A stretch of DNA of 64,000 nucleotides from Cellulomonas edaphi (GCF_030362815.1 NZ_JAUCGR010000001.1:550024-614023); one strand, 5' to 3'; shown: positions 45,641 through 53,265, counted from the stretch's first letter. Notes: generated by a model from the letters alone, not told the origin. Numbers and translations: made by a program.

Positions 45641-45670
45641 GGCATAGAGATACCGGCGGGTCCACGTCAA
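45641..45670 (-). promoter_or_regulatory. Promoter of the giant gene pair
   Basis: On the minus strand TTGACG (45670-45665), an 18-base spacer and TATGCC (45646-45641). Start of transcription would be near 45634, leaving a leader of about 45 bases with the GGAGGAG ribosome site. A GC-rich hairpin (CGCGC-TCGT-GCGCG, about 45690-45703) lies between this promoter and the upstream gene and may end upstream transcription. Confidence 0.55.
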
Positions 45671-45713
45671 GGTGCCAGCGCCCAGCGCCCTCGCGCACGA
45701 GCGCGCGGCAGCG

Positions 45714-46061
45714 CTAGGCGGGCGCGGGTCGCTCGTACCCGGGTGCCCAGCGCCGCGCGTCGCGAGCCAGCGTCACGCCGTCCTCGTCGATCGCCGCGAC
45801 GTCCTGCCAGTGCACCAGGAACGTGCCGCGGTGCCGCCAGGCGAACCACCGGGCCAGCAGCGCGGGTGAGCGCACGTCCACGCGCTCGTACCCCATGAAC
45901 GAGCTGCCCGTGCGTGGGCTCACCAGCACACCGTGCACGCGCGGCGTCGCCAGCGGGCCGACGGGCGGGCCGTCGAGCACGAACCGCACGTCGATCACGT
46001 ACCCCACGGGGGTGCCGTCGGCCTCGCGCACCGGCTGGTCGAGCAGGTCACTCAGGATCAT
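45714..46061 (-). CDS. PRC-barrel-like small protein
   Basis: 115 residues. The opening MILSDLLDQPVREADGTPVG, then YVIDVRFV, is the beta-barrel start of PRC domains. The remainder (HGVLVSPRTGSSFMGYERVD, FLVHWQDVAAIDEDGVTL) gives a second set of strands. PRC domains bind other proteins or RNA. Its start overlaps the preceding, related gene by 14 bases. Last gene before the giant pair. Confidence 0.75.
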   Translation of the reverse strand: MILSDLLDQPVREADGTPVGYVIDVRFVLDGPPVGPLATPRVHGVLVSPRTGSSFMGYERVDVRSPALLARWFAWRHRGTFLVHWQDVAAIDEDGVTLARDARRWAPGYERPAPA

Positions 46062-46467
46062 GACGGCCTCCCGGGATGCGCCCGATCACGTGGTCGCGCA
46101 CCCAGCGCTCCACCCAGGTGGCGTCGAGCTGCGAGCCGTGGATGCCGAGCTTCACGGCGCTGTCCACCGCGCGCACGTGCGACCACGCGATGCGCTCGAG
46201 CCGCGAGGACGGGGGGCGCCCACCGAGGATGCGTGTGCCGAGCACCGGGCCCGTCAGCAGGTTGGTGAGCACCGCCGGCCCGCCCACGGGGTCCGCGTCG
46301 CCGCCGGTGGCGTGGATCTCGAGGTCGTCGATGGTGGTCACGGGCACGTCGTCGACGTCGAGCAGCTGGCGGTCGAGCAGGTGCAGCCGGGCGTCGAGCA
46401 CCCGTCCGGGCTGCGGTGCGTCCTTCTCGTACGTCGTGCGGTCGTGCGTCTTGCGGGCGATCGTCAT
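46048..46467 (-). CDS. PRC-barrel-like protein
   Basis: 139 residues. PRC-like strands in RVLDARLHLLDRQLLDVDDVPVTTIDDLEI, then GPAVLTNLLTGPVLGTRILGG and a C-terminal helix-rich end (WVERWVRDHVIGRIPGG). It looks like a distant relative of its downstream neighbour. ATG 46467 overlaps the stop of the NRAMP-like gene by four bases (ATGA), so it is probably translated from the same message. A soluble accessory to the transporter is a reasonable guess, no more. Confidence 0.72.
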   Translation of the reverse strand: MTIARKTHDRTTYEKDAPQPGRVLDARLHLLDRQLLDVDDVPVTTIDDLEIHATGGDADPVGGPAVLTNLLTGPVLGTRILGGRPPSSRLERIAWSHVRAVDSAVKLGIHGSQLDATWVERWVRDHVIGRIPGGRHDPE

Positions 46468-47693
46468 GCGCCTGCCCCCGTCGCGATCATGAGCGGGATC
46501 GCGGCGGCCGACGCCGCGACGATGATGACCAGGTAGACCAGCGCGAGCGCGTTGGTCGCCCGGCCGTTGACGTGCGTGCCCATGTACTCGGGGTCGTTGG
46601 CGACGACGAGGATGGGCAGGTAGGTCAGCGGCAGCGCGATGGCGGAGAACACCACCGAGATCTCCGTGACCTTCACGGGGTCGACGCTCGTCATGAGGAT
46701 CGACAGCCCGACCAGGAGCGCGACGATCATCGTGAGGTGGAAGCGGGCCGCCTGCGCGGGCCGCCGGAACTTGCCCCAGGACCAGCCCATGAACTGCGCG
46801 AGCGTGTAGCCGCTCGACAGCGACGTCTCGAGCGCCGCCCCGAAGGTCGCGGCCACGATGCCGACGATCACCACCGCGAGCGCGAGCTTCCCACCGGCCA
46901 GGGCCACCGGGAGCACGATCTGCGAGAGCGAGGACACCTCGATGGCGCGCGGCAGGAACACCACCGCCGCGCAGGCGGCGATGGCGATCGACAGCACCCC
47001 GCCGAACGGGAACCCGACCAGCACGTTGATCCGCGACTGGCCCACGTCCTTGGCGGTCCAGCGCTCCTCGACGGCACCGGAGGAGAAGAAGAACACCTCG
47101 TACGGCGTCATCGCCGCACCGAAGAGCGCGATCGCGTAGTACCAGTAGGAGGGCCACGTCTCGGTGCCCGACGGGGCGAGGGTGGTGGCCTGCTGCGCGA
47201 GCTCGCCCCAGTCCGGTCCGAGCTGGAACAGGGCCACGGCGAACACCACCAGGGTGAGCCCGAGCAGACCTGTGACGTTCTCCATGATCGAGAACTTCAC
47301 GCGCCACAGCACCAGCCACACCGCCAGCGCCGCCACCGGCATCCACAGGCGCGGGTCCACGCTGCTGGCGAGCTGCAGCGCGAGCGCGATGCCGCCGACC
47401 TCGGCGGTGAGCGTGAGGATGTTGATCGCGAACGAGGCCGCGAGGTTGGCCCCCGCAGCCCGGGCGCCCAGGCGCTCGCGGATGATCTCGAACGTCGCGC
47501 GTCCGCTCACGGCCGCCACCCGCCCGGACATCTGGGCGAAGAGGCAGATGCCGACCACGCCCACGACCACCACCCACGCGAGGGACAGGCCGAACCGCGA
47601 GCCGACGACGGCGTTGGTCACCAGGTCGCCGATGTCGAGGAAGCCGCCGATCGCGGTCAGGACGCCCAGCGCGACGCCGAGGAGACGCTTCAC
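46464..47693 (-). CDS. NRAMP-family divalent metal transporter-like protein
   Basis: 409 residues with about 11 membrane helices of the LeuT fold used by NRAMP proton-coupled metal transporters. The family's helix-1 motif DPGN appears here as GGFLDIGDLVTN, and the helix-6 motif MPH appears as FGAAMTPYEVFFFSSG. The metal-binding Met is thus present but displaced and the His is a Tyr, so manganese/iron specificity cannot be assumed. Relatives with altered motifs carry magnesium or aluminium. GTG 47693 overlaps the stop of the upstream lipoprotein gene (GTGA). Confidence 0.88.
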   Translation of the reverse strand: MKRLLGVALGVLTAIGGFLDIGDLVTNAVVGSRFGLSLAWVVVVGVVGICLFAQMSGRVAAVSGRATFEIIRERLGARAAGANLAASFAINILTLTAEVGGIALALQLASSVDPRLWMPVAALAVWLVLWRVKFSIMENVTGLLGLTLVVFAVALFQLGPDWGELAQQATTLAPSGTETWPSYWYYAIALFGAAMTPYEVFFFSSGAVEERWTAKDVGQSRINVLVGFPFGGVLSIAIAACAAVVFLPRAIEVSSLSQIVLPVALAGGKLALAVVIVGIVAATFGAALETSLSSGYTLAQFMGWSWGKFRRPAQAARFHLTMIVALLVGLSILMTSVDPVKVTEISVVFSAIALPLTYLPILVVANDPEYMGTHVNGRATNALALVYLVIIVAASAAAIPLMIATGAGA

Positions 47694-48160
47694 GACGCCT
47701 CGACCGCGTCCGAGACGGACGAGAGCGCGTCGCCGCTCTCGTCGAGCCGCGCCGCCACGCTCGCGGGCGAGCCCGGCCCGCCCCGCACCCACACGCGCGC
47801 GTCGGCCACGCCGGCCTGGGCCTCGGACACCGCGCGCAGGGCATCGGCGCGCAGCCGCACGGACTCGGCGTCGCCTGGCACCACCGTGAGCAGGGCTCCC
47901 GTCGCGCCCTGCAGGACGTGCAGCTGGTCGCGCAACGTGGTGTCGGCGACCGTGGTCGTGAGCCGACCGCGGGCCAGCAGGTCGGAGGTGAGCTGCGCAG
48001 AGGCGACCGCCGACGAGGCCTCGTCGACGGCCTCACCGATGGGCGTGGTGGCGCCGGAGCCGGTCTCGCCGTGGACCGAGCACCCGGCGAGCCACCCGAG
48101 CGGCGCGAGCGATCCGAGCGCCAGCGCCACGACGGCGCTGTGCCGCAGGATCGAGCCCAT
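47690..48160 (-). CDS. Putative lipoprotein upstream of the NRAMP-like gene
   Basis: 156 residues. The N-terminus MGSILRHSAVVALALGSLAP ends in a lipobox-like WLAGCSV, with Cys near residue 27. The mature part is Ala/Thr/Val-rich and helical (IGEAVDEASSAVASAQLTSDL, LRADALRAVSEAQAGVADARV). No recognised family. ATG 48160 is chosen so that the signal peptide is N-terminal. It overlaps the transporter gene and may be an extracytoplasmic partner. Confidence 0.75.
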   Translation of the reverse strand: MGSILRHSAVVALALGSLAPLGWLAGCSVHGETGSGATTPIGEAVDEASSAVASAQLTSDLLARGRLTTTVADTTLRDQLHVLQGATGALLTVVPGDAESVRLRADALRAVSEAQAGVADARVWVRGGPGSPASVAARLDESGDALSSVSDAVEAS

Positions 48161-48248
48161 GGCCGCATCGTGGCGCGTCGCCGTCGTCCGCGCACGGCGA
48201 GCGGTCTCCCCAGATGCGGACGGCGGCCCGCGGTGTGACCGTCGATGC

Positions 48249-49232
48249 ATGACGCGATTCGGGTACACCCTCATGACCGAGCAGTCGGGCCCCCGCGAGC
48301 TCGTGGGCTACGCCGCCGACGCCGAGCGGGCCGGCTTCGACCTGCTGGTGAGCTCGGACCACTACTTCCCGTGGCTCGACAGCCAAGGGCATGCGTCGAA
48401 CGCCTGGACGCTGCTGGGGGCGGTCGCCCAGGCGACGAGCACGGTCGAGCTCATGACGTACGTGACGTGCCCGACGATCCGGTACCACCCCGCCGTCGTC
48501 GCGCAGCAGGCCGCGACGCTCGCGCTGCTGTCCGAGGGCAGGTTCCTGCTCAACCTCGGAGCCGGGGAGAACCTCAACGAGCACGTGGTGGGCGAGCGCT
48601 GGCCCGCGGTCGGCGAGCGGCACGACATGCTCGAGGAGGCGCTGGTGATCATCCGCGACCTGCTCGACGGTGAGCGCGTGACGTGGGAGGGCGACCACTT
48701 CCGGGTGGACCAGGCCAAGCTGTGGGACCTGCCGCCCGCGCCGGTGCAGATCGGGGTCGCCGTGTCGGGCGAGCAGTCGGTGGAGCGGTTCGCGCCCCTC
48801 GCCGACCACCTCGTGGCGGTGGAGCCGGACGCCGACCTGATCGAGCGCTGGGGCCAGGCCCACGAAGGCGCACCGTCCCGCACGATCGGCCAGGTGCCCA
48901 TCAGCTGGGACCCGTCCCGGGACCGGGCCGTCGAGCGGGCGCACGACCAGTTCCGCTGGTTCGGCGGGGGCTGGAAGGTGAACGCCGACCTGCCCACCAC
49001 GGAGAGCTTTGCCGCCGCGAGCCAGTTCGTGCGGCCCGAGGACGTCGCCGACTCGATCTCGTGCGGGCCGGACATCGACGCGCACGTGGAGGCCGTCGCC
49101 GCGTTCTGGGAGGCGGGCTTCACCGACGTCGCCATCGTGCAGATCGGCGACGAGGGACAGCAGCGCTTCCTCGACGAGGCGGCCGGCCCGCTGCTCGAGG
49201 CCCTCCGGGCCGCCGCACCGAAGGAGGAATGA
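48249..49232 (+). CDS. F420-dependent LLM-class oxidoreductase (TIGR03557 type)
   Basis: 327 residues of the bacterial luciferase-like TIM barrel. The N-terminal RFGYTLMTEQSGPRELVGYA and LLVSSDHYFPWLDSQGHASN, together with the loop GRFLLNLGAGENLNEHV, are characteristic of the glucose-6-phosphate-dehydrogenase-like F420 subgroup. It transfers hydride between F420 and an alcohol or similar substrate; substrate unknown. ATG 48249 starts the conserved sequence. The next gene follows two bases after its stop. Confidence 0.9.
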   Translation: MTRFGYTLMTEQSGPRELVGYAADAERAGFDLLVSSDHYFPWLDSQGHASNAWTLLGAVAQATSTVELMTYVTCPTIRYHPAVVAQQAATLALLSEGRFLLNLGAGENLNEHVVGERWPAVGERHDMLEEALVIIRDLLDGERVTWEGDHFRVDQAKLWDLPPAPVQIGVAVSGEQSVERFAPLADHLVAVEPDADLIERWGQAHEGAPSRTIGQVPISWDPSRDRAVERAHDQFRWFGGGWKVNADLPTTESFAAASQFVRPEDVADSISCGPDIDAHVEAVAAFWEAGFTDVAIVQIGDEGQQRFLDEAAGPLLEALRAAAPKEE

Positions 49233-49234
49233 CC

Positions 49235-49600
49235 ATGGCCGTCACCAGCTTCCAGGACCTGCCCCTGGCCGACCGCGACCGCGAGTGGGACGGCGCCGCC
49301 GCCGAGAAGCGTGTGCGCGCGTGGGCCGACGCGCAGGACGAGCCGAACGCGAAGTACCGCGACGCGCACGTCTGGTACGACGCCGACGCCAAGGACAACT
49401 TCACCGCCTACAAGCTGTTGATCGCCGACGTCGTCGACGGGCGGCTCACGGCGGTGCCGCGGGGGTTCTTCGCGGCCGCCGCCGTGATGCAGGGCTCGCG
49501 CGGCGGCGTGGACCTCCCGGCCAAGGACCGTGACCGGGTCAAGAGCCACCTCGCGAAGTACTACGCGAAGCTGGGCGACACCCCGCCCTGGGAGGACTGA
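49235..49600 (+). CDS. Orphan phage-type (DUF6582-like) small protein
   Basis: 121 residues: FQDLPLADRDREWDGAAAEK, WYDADAKDNFTAYKLLIADV, then AVPRGFFAAAAVMQGSRGGVDLP and a final HLAKYYAKLGD. The pattern resembles the C-terminal module attached to HK97-type prohead proteases in actinophages, here without a protease or any other phage gene. ATG 49235 is preceded by the strong site AAGGAGGA with a six-base gap. The ATG at 49229 is too close to it. Function in a host chromosome is unknown. Confidence 0.78.
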   Translation: MAVTSFQDLPLADRDREWDGAAAEKRVRAWADAQDEPNAKYRDAHVWYDADAKDNFTAYKLLIADVVDGRLTAVPRGFFAAAAVMQGSRGGVDLPAKDRDRVKSHLAKYYAKLGDTPPWED

Positions 49601-49604
49601 GGCG

Positions 49605-50012
49605 TCAGGCGCCGAACGCGGTCACGCCGCGGTCGTCGTCGGCCCGCAGCTCGAACCACACCGTCTTGAACTCCCCGGAGCGGTCGAGCTGAGAGCCCCA
49701 CGAGCTGGCCAGCCGGTCGATGAGCCACACGCCGCGGCCGCCCGGGTCGGTGGGCGGGGCGTCGCGCAGCACCGGCTCGTCGCGGTGGCTGTCCGAGGCC
49801 TCGACGCGGATGCGCTCGTCGTCGACGTCCACCCGCAGCACCACCGGCGGCCAGGCGTGCTCGACGGCGTTGGTCACCAGCTCGGAGACCAGCAGCACCA
49901 GCAGCTCGCGGCGCTCGGCCGGGATCCCGGCCTCCTCGAGGCGCTCCGCCGCCCAGTGACGCGCCGGCGCGACGGCCGTGTAGTGCGGGTCCACCGTCCG
50001 TTCGGCGCGCAT
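49605..50012 (-). CDS. HATPase anti-sigma factor-like protein
   Basis: 135 residues, a single GHKL ATP-binding domain of the RsbW/SpoIIAB class. The N box is ELLVLLVSELVTNAVEHA and the G box is DPGGRGVWLIDRLASSWG. Such proteins phosphorylate STAS antagonists or bind sigma factors. ATG 50012 is preceded by a G-rich stretch; the longer frame to 50063 adds unconserved residues. It converges on the preceding gene and is divergent from the VIT1-type gene. No dedicated sigma factor is adjacent. Confidence 0.88.
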   Translation of the reverse strand: MRAERTVDPHYTAVAPARHWAAERLEEAGIPAERRELLVLLVSELVTNAVEHAWPPVVLRVDVDDERIRVEASDSHRDEPVLRDAPPTDPGGRGVWLIDRLASSWGSQLDRSGEFKTVWFELRADDDRGVTAFGA

Positions 50013-50121
50013 GTCCTGCCCCCTGTTGCTCGTCTGTGCCCTGCCACGGTTCATCGGACGCACCGATTCGGCAAGTCGAACTCCCTAGGATGCCCGAGAT
50101 GTCCGGATCCTGCCTGCGACC

Positions 50122-51231
50122 ATGGGTGCCATGACCCCCAGCACGCCCACCGCGGCACAGGCGCGCCGCTGGCGGCAGTACCTGGCCGACGAGCGCGCCG
50201 AGGCGGCCGTCTACCGCGACCTGGCCTCCCGGCGCTCGGGCGAGGAACGGGACATCCTCCTCGCGCTGGCGGAGGCGGAGGGGCGGCACGAGCAGCACTG
50301 GCTGGACCTGCTCGGCGACGACGTGGGCCGGCCCACGCGCGGCGACGTCCGCACCCGGACGCTCGGGTGGCTCGCCCGGCGGTTCGGCTCGGTGTTCGTG
50401 CTGGCGCTCGCGCAGCGCGCCGAGGCCCGCTCGGGGTACGAGGACGACGAGGACGCCACCGCCCAGATGGCCGCCGACGAGCGCATCCACGAGGAGGTCG
50501 TCCGTGGCCTCGCCGCGCGCGGCCGCAACCGGATGTCGGGTACGTTCCGGGCCGCGGTCTTCGGCGCCAACGACGGCCTCGTCTCCAACCTCGCGCTGGT
50601 GCTGGGCATCGGCGCGAGCGGCGCCTCGGCGGCCGCCGTGCTGCTCACGGGCATGGCGGGCCTGCTCGCCGGTGCCCTGTCGATGGGGGCCGGGGAGTAC
50701 GTCTCGGTCCGCTCGCAGCGTGAGCTGCTGGAGGCGTCCCGGCCGGGCCCCGGCGCGCGCGCCGCCCTGCCGCACCTCGACGTCGACGCCAACGAGCTCG
50801 CCCTGGTGTACCGGGCGCGCGGCATGGCTCCCGACGAGGCGCAGGCGCGCGCCGACACGGTGCTCAGCACGCTGACGGCCGGATCCTCCGCGGGGGCGTT
50901 CGGCATCCCTGGAGGCCGCGACGAGGCCGCGCCCGACGTCGACGAGCACGAGACGATCGGTACCGCGATCGGCGCGGCCTCCGCGAGCTTCTGCTTCTTC
51001 GCCTCGGGCGCGCTGATCCCGGTGCTTCCGTACCTCTTCGGCGCCGAGGGGCTGGTCGCGGTGGCGTGGGCCTCGGCGCTCGTCGGCCTGGCGCTGCTCG
51101 GCACGGGTGCGACCGTCGGCCTGCTGTCGGGGGCCTCGCCCGGGCTGCGCGCGCTGCGCCAGCTCGCCATCGGGTTCGGCGCTGCCGCGGCCACCTACCT
51201 GCTGGGCCTGGCGTTCGGCGGCGTGGTCTAG
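50122..51231 (+). CDS. Ferritin-like/VIT1 fusion iron-manganese transporter
   Basis: 369 residues. Residues 1 to about 135 form a ferritin-like (rubrerythrin) helical bundle with metal ligands in EAAVYRDLA, EAEGRHEQHW and ADERIHEEV. The C-terminal 230 residues are a CCC1/VIT1 membrane domain: FRAAVFGANDGLVSNLALVLG, LLAGALSMGAGEYVSVRSQ and five hydrophobic helices. Proteins of this MbfA-like design bind iron and export it. The start may be ATG 50122 or 50131. The stop overlaps the convergent gene (CTAG). Confidence 0.93.
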   Translation: MGAMTPSTPTAAQARRWRQYLADERAEAAVYRDLASRRSGEERDILLALAEAEGRHEQHWLDLLGDDVGRPTRGDVRTRTLGWLARRFGSVFVLALAQRAEARSGYEDDEDATAQMAADERIHEEVVRGLAARGRNRMSGTFRAAVFGANDGLVSNLALVLGIGASGASAAAVLLTGMAGLLAGALSMGAGEYVSVRSQRELLEASRPGPGARAALPHLDVDANELALVYRARGMAPDEAQARADTVLSTLTAGSSAGAFGIPGGRDEAAPDVDEHETIGTAIGAASASFCFFASGALIPVLPYLFGAEGLVAVAWASALVGLALLGTGATVGLLSGASPGLRALRQLAIGFGAAAATYLLGLAFGGVV

Positions 51232-51656
51232 GGGCGCGGGTCCGTCGCCTCGAGCCCGCGCCGGTCGGGCCGCGGCCACATGCTGAGCAGCGCCGCGCGC
51301 AGCACGGGCAGGTCCACGCGGGGGACGGCCAGGCGCCAGTCCTCCCCCCGCCCGTCCACGCCCTCGACGATCCGGAAGTCCGGCTCGACGGGAGGCGGTG
51401 CGTCGCGGTCCGTGCGGAACACCCGGTGCGGGCCCGGGCCGATGAGCGCCTCGACCGACGCGCGCGCCTCGTCGTGGTCGCCCAGGAGCAGGTACCGCCG
51501 GTGCGTGCGGTCGTCGAGCGCGTACACCGCGAGCACCAGGTCGACGCCTCGCGCGAGGTCCGCCAGGTCGTCCTCGGGGGTCCGTCCGTAGCCGGCCCAG
51601 CCCCTGACGACGTCCCAGAACGCCCGCGTTCCAGCGGTCCGGCGCGCGCTCCCCAT
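51228..51656 (-). CDS. Hypothetical protein, 142 residues
   Basis: Soluble, with alternating strand and helix prediction (DDLADLARGVDLVLAVYALDD, HRRYLLLGDHDEARASVEAL, DWRLAVPRVDLPVLRAALLSM). No recognised domain and no signal peptide. Its stop overlaps that of the VIT1-type gene by three bases. It is divergent from the siderophore-interacting protein gene, so the iron box at 51693 could also influence it. Function unknown. Confidence 0.7.
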   Translation of the reverse strand: MGSARRTAGTRAFWDVVRGWAGYGRTPEDDLADLARGVDLVLAVYALDDRTHRRYLLLGDHDEARASVEALIGPGPHRVFRTDRDAPPPVEPDFRIVEGVDGRGEDWRLAVPRVDLPVLRAALLSMWPRPDRRGLEATDPRP

Positions 51657-51692
51657 GAGGAGATCGTGCCGTGGATCACTCCCGCAGGGGAT

Positions 51693-51711
51693 TTAGGTAA
51701 GGCTCACCTCG
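51693..51711. promoter_or_regulatory. Iron box (DtxR/IdeR-type operator)
   Basis: TTAGGTAAGGCTCACCTCG matches the actinobacterial iron-box pattern TTAGGTTAGCCTAACCTAA at most positions, with dyad arms AGGT and ACCT. Its first six bases stand where the -35 of the downstream promoter should be, so an iron-loaded repressor would block transcription of the siderophore-interacting protein gene. Confidence 0.82.
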
Positions 51712-51715
51712 TGCT

Positions 51716-51721
51716 TATGCT
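51716..51721 (+). promoter_or_regulatory. Leaderless -10 element of the siderophore-interacting gene
   Basis: TATGCT followed by six bases and GTG 51728. A 17-base spacer separates it from TTAGGT in the iron box. Confidence 0.6.
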
Positions 51722-51727
51722 GAGCCC

Positions 51728-52660
51728 GTGACGACCGCCACCGCCACCGAGCCCACCTTCCGCATGTTCGCCGTGCAGGTCGCCGCCGTGCGCCACCTGT
51801 GCCCGAGCGTGCTGCGCGTGACGTTCACCGGTGACGACCTCGACCGCTTCGCCGACAACGGCTTCGACCAGCGGATCAAGTTCTTCCTGCCGCTCGAGAG
51901 CGCCTCGTACGACGAGCTGCTCTCGCTCGAGGACTCCGGCGACTGGTACGGCCACTGGCGCTCGCTGCCGGACGACCGCCGGCACCCCATGCGCACGTAC
52001 ACGGCCCGCGCGGTCCGTCACGACCGCCGCGAGGTGGACGTGGACGTGGTCCTGCACGGTGACCTCGGACCGGCCTCCCGCTGGGCGCTGACGGCGACGC
52101 CCGGCGACGAGCTCGTGCTCGCCGGACCGAACGCGGCGGCCAGCGGCCCGCACGGCGGCGTCGACTTCGTGCCGCCCGCCGTCACCGACCGCCTGCTGAT
52201 CGCGGGCGACGAGACGGCGCTCCCCGCCATCGCGGGAATCCTGGAGCGCCTGCCCGACGACTCGCGCGGCGAGGCGCTCATCGAGATGCCGTCGTCCGCC
52301 GACCGCATCGACCTCGCGGCGCCCGCGGGCATGACGATCCGCTGGCTCGGCCGCGACGGCCGCGCACACGGCGACCTGCTGGTGCCGGCCGTCCGGGCCG
52401 CCGCCGCACGCATGCTCCCGGGGCAGGCGCCCGCCTACCGGGTGGAGCTGGAGGACGTCGACGAGGACCACCTGTGGGAGGTACCCGTCGACGAGGACGG
52501 CCGGCCCCTGAGGGAGATGGCCGCGATGTACGCGTGGCTGGCCGGCGAGTCGGGAGTCATCAAGACGCTGCGCCGGCACCTGGTCACCGAGTGCGGCGTG
52601 GACCGCAAGGCCGTGGCGTTCATGGGCTACTGGCGGCGGGGGAAGTCGGAGACCGCGTAG
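51728..52660 (+). CDS. Siderophore-interacting protein, ferric-siderophore reductase
   Basis: 310 residues. An FAD-binding barrel (VRHLCPSVLRVTFTGDDLDRF, RTYTARAV with the RxYT flavin motif) precedes an NAD(P)H-binding domain (LLIAGDETALPAIAGILERLP), the ViuB/YqjH order. It reduces ferric siderophores in the cytoplasm to release iron. The GTG start carries no ribosome site; the -10 box six bases upstream points to a leaderless message under the iron box. It follows the ferritin-like/VIT1 and hypothetical genes, forming an iron-related group. Confidence 0.94.
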   Translation: MTTATATEPTFRMFAVQVAAVRHLCPSVLRVTFTGDDLDRFADNGFDQRIKFFLPLESASYDELLSLEDSGDWYGHWRSLPDDRRHPMRTYTARAVRHDRREVDVDVVLHGDLGPASRWALTATPGDELVLAGPNAAASGPHGGVDFVPPAVTDRLLIAGDETALPAIAGILERLPDDSRGEALIEMPSSADRIDLAAPAGMTIRWLGRDGRAHGDLLVPAVRAAAARMLPGQAPAYRVELEDVDEDHLWEVPVDEDGRPLREMAAMYAWLAGESGVIKTLRRHLVTECGVDRKAVAFMGYWRRGKSETA

Positions 52661-52750
52661 GCGTCGGAGCGCCAGGACCCCGTGCGCCCGCTCGGGCAGG
52701 TCGGGATCGCCCCGACGCGCGCGTCGGGCGGAGCGGACCTACCGTGGCGG

Positions 52751-52783
52751 CGTCCGAACGACGTCCGACCGACGTCCGAACCG
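52751..52783 (+). repeat. Three 11-bp direct repeats in the leader of the SRPBCC gene
   Basis: CGTCCGAACGA, CGTCCGACCGA and CGTCCGAACCG in direct succession. A TACCGT box (52740-52745) would start transcription at about the first repeat, so the repeats would form the 5' leader ahead of the CAGGAGG ribosome site. Confidence 0.6.
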
Positions 52784-52794
52784 CAGGAGGTTCC

Positions 52795-53244
52795 ATGCCC
52801 ACCATCGAGCAGTCCATCGACGTGGACGTGCCCGTCTCGACGGCCTACAACCAGTGGACCCAGTTCGAGTCCTTCCCCCACTTCATGGGAGGGGTGGAGT
52901 CGATCACGCAGCTCGACGACACGCTGACGCACTGGAAGACGAAGATCGGCGGGGTCGAGCGCGAGTTCGACGCCGAGATCACCGAGCAGCACCCAGACGA
53001 GCGGGTCGCCTGGAAGAGCGTCGACGGCACGACGCACGCCGGCGTGGTGACGTTCCACCGGCTCGGCGACACCACGACGCGCGTCATGGTGCAGATCGAC
53101 TGGGAGACGGAGTCGCTCGTCGAGAAGCTCGGTGCCGCCGTCGGCGTCGACGACGCGCAGGTCAAGAGCGACCTCAAGCGGTTCAAGGAGTTCATCGAGT
53201 CCCGCGGCGCGGCGACCGGTGCGTGGCGCGGGGACGTCAGCTGA
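52795..53244 (+). CDS. SRPBCC-fold protein
   Basis: 149 residues of the polyketide cyclase/dehydrase-like START superfamily: IEQSIDVDVPVSTAYNQWTQFESFPHFMGG, then THWKTKIGGVEREFDAEI and VTFHRLGDTTTRVMVQIDWE, closing with a long C-terminal helix. It binds a hydrophobic ligand in its cavity; members of this actinobacterial group are often stress-induced but without known activity. ATG 52795 follows CAGGAGG. A strong hairpin lies just past the stop. Confidence 0.88.
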   Translation: MPTIEQSIDVDVPVSTAYNQWTQFESFPHFMGGVESITQLDDTLTHWKTKIGGVEREFDAEITEQHPDERVAWKSVDGTTHAGVVTFHRLGDTTTRVMVQIDWETESLVEKLGAAVGVDDAQVKSDLKRFKEFIESRGAATGAWRGDVS

Positions 53245-53265
53245 GATCAGCGTCTGTCTGTCGCT

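Noticed and set aside
35111-48160. Contractile injection, type VI-like or secretion-system locus around the giant genes
   Set aside because: No sheath, tube, baseplate, spike, AAA+ or tape-measure genes are present, and neither giant protein looks like those parts.
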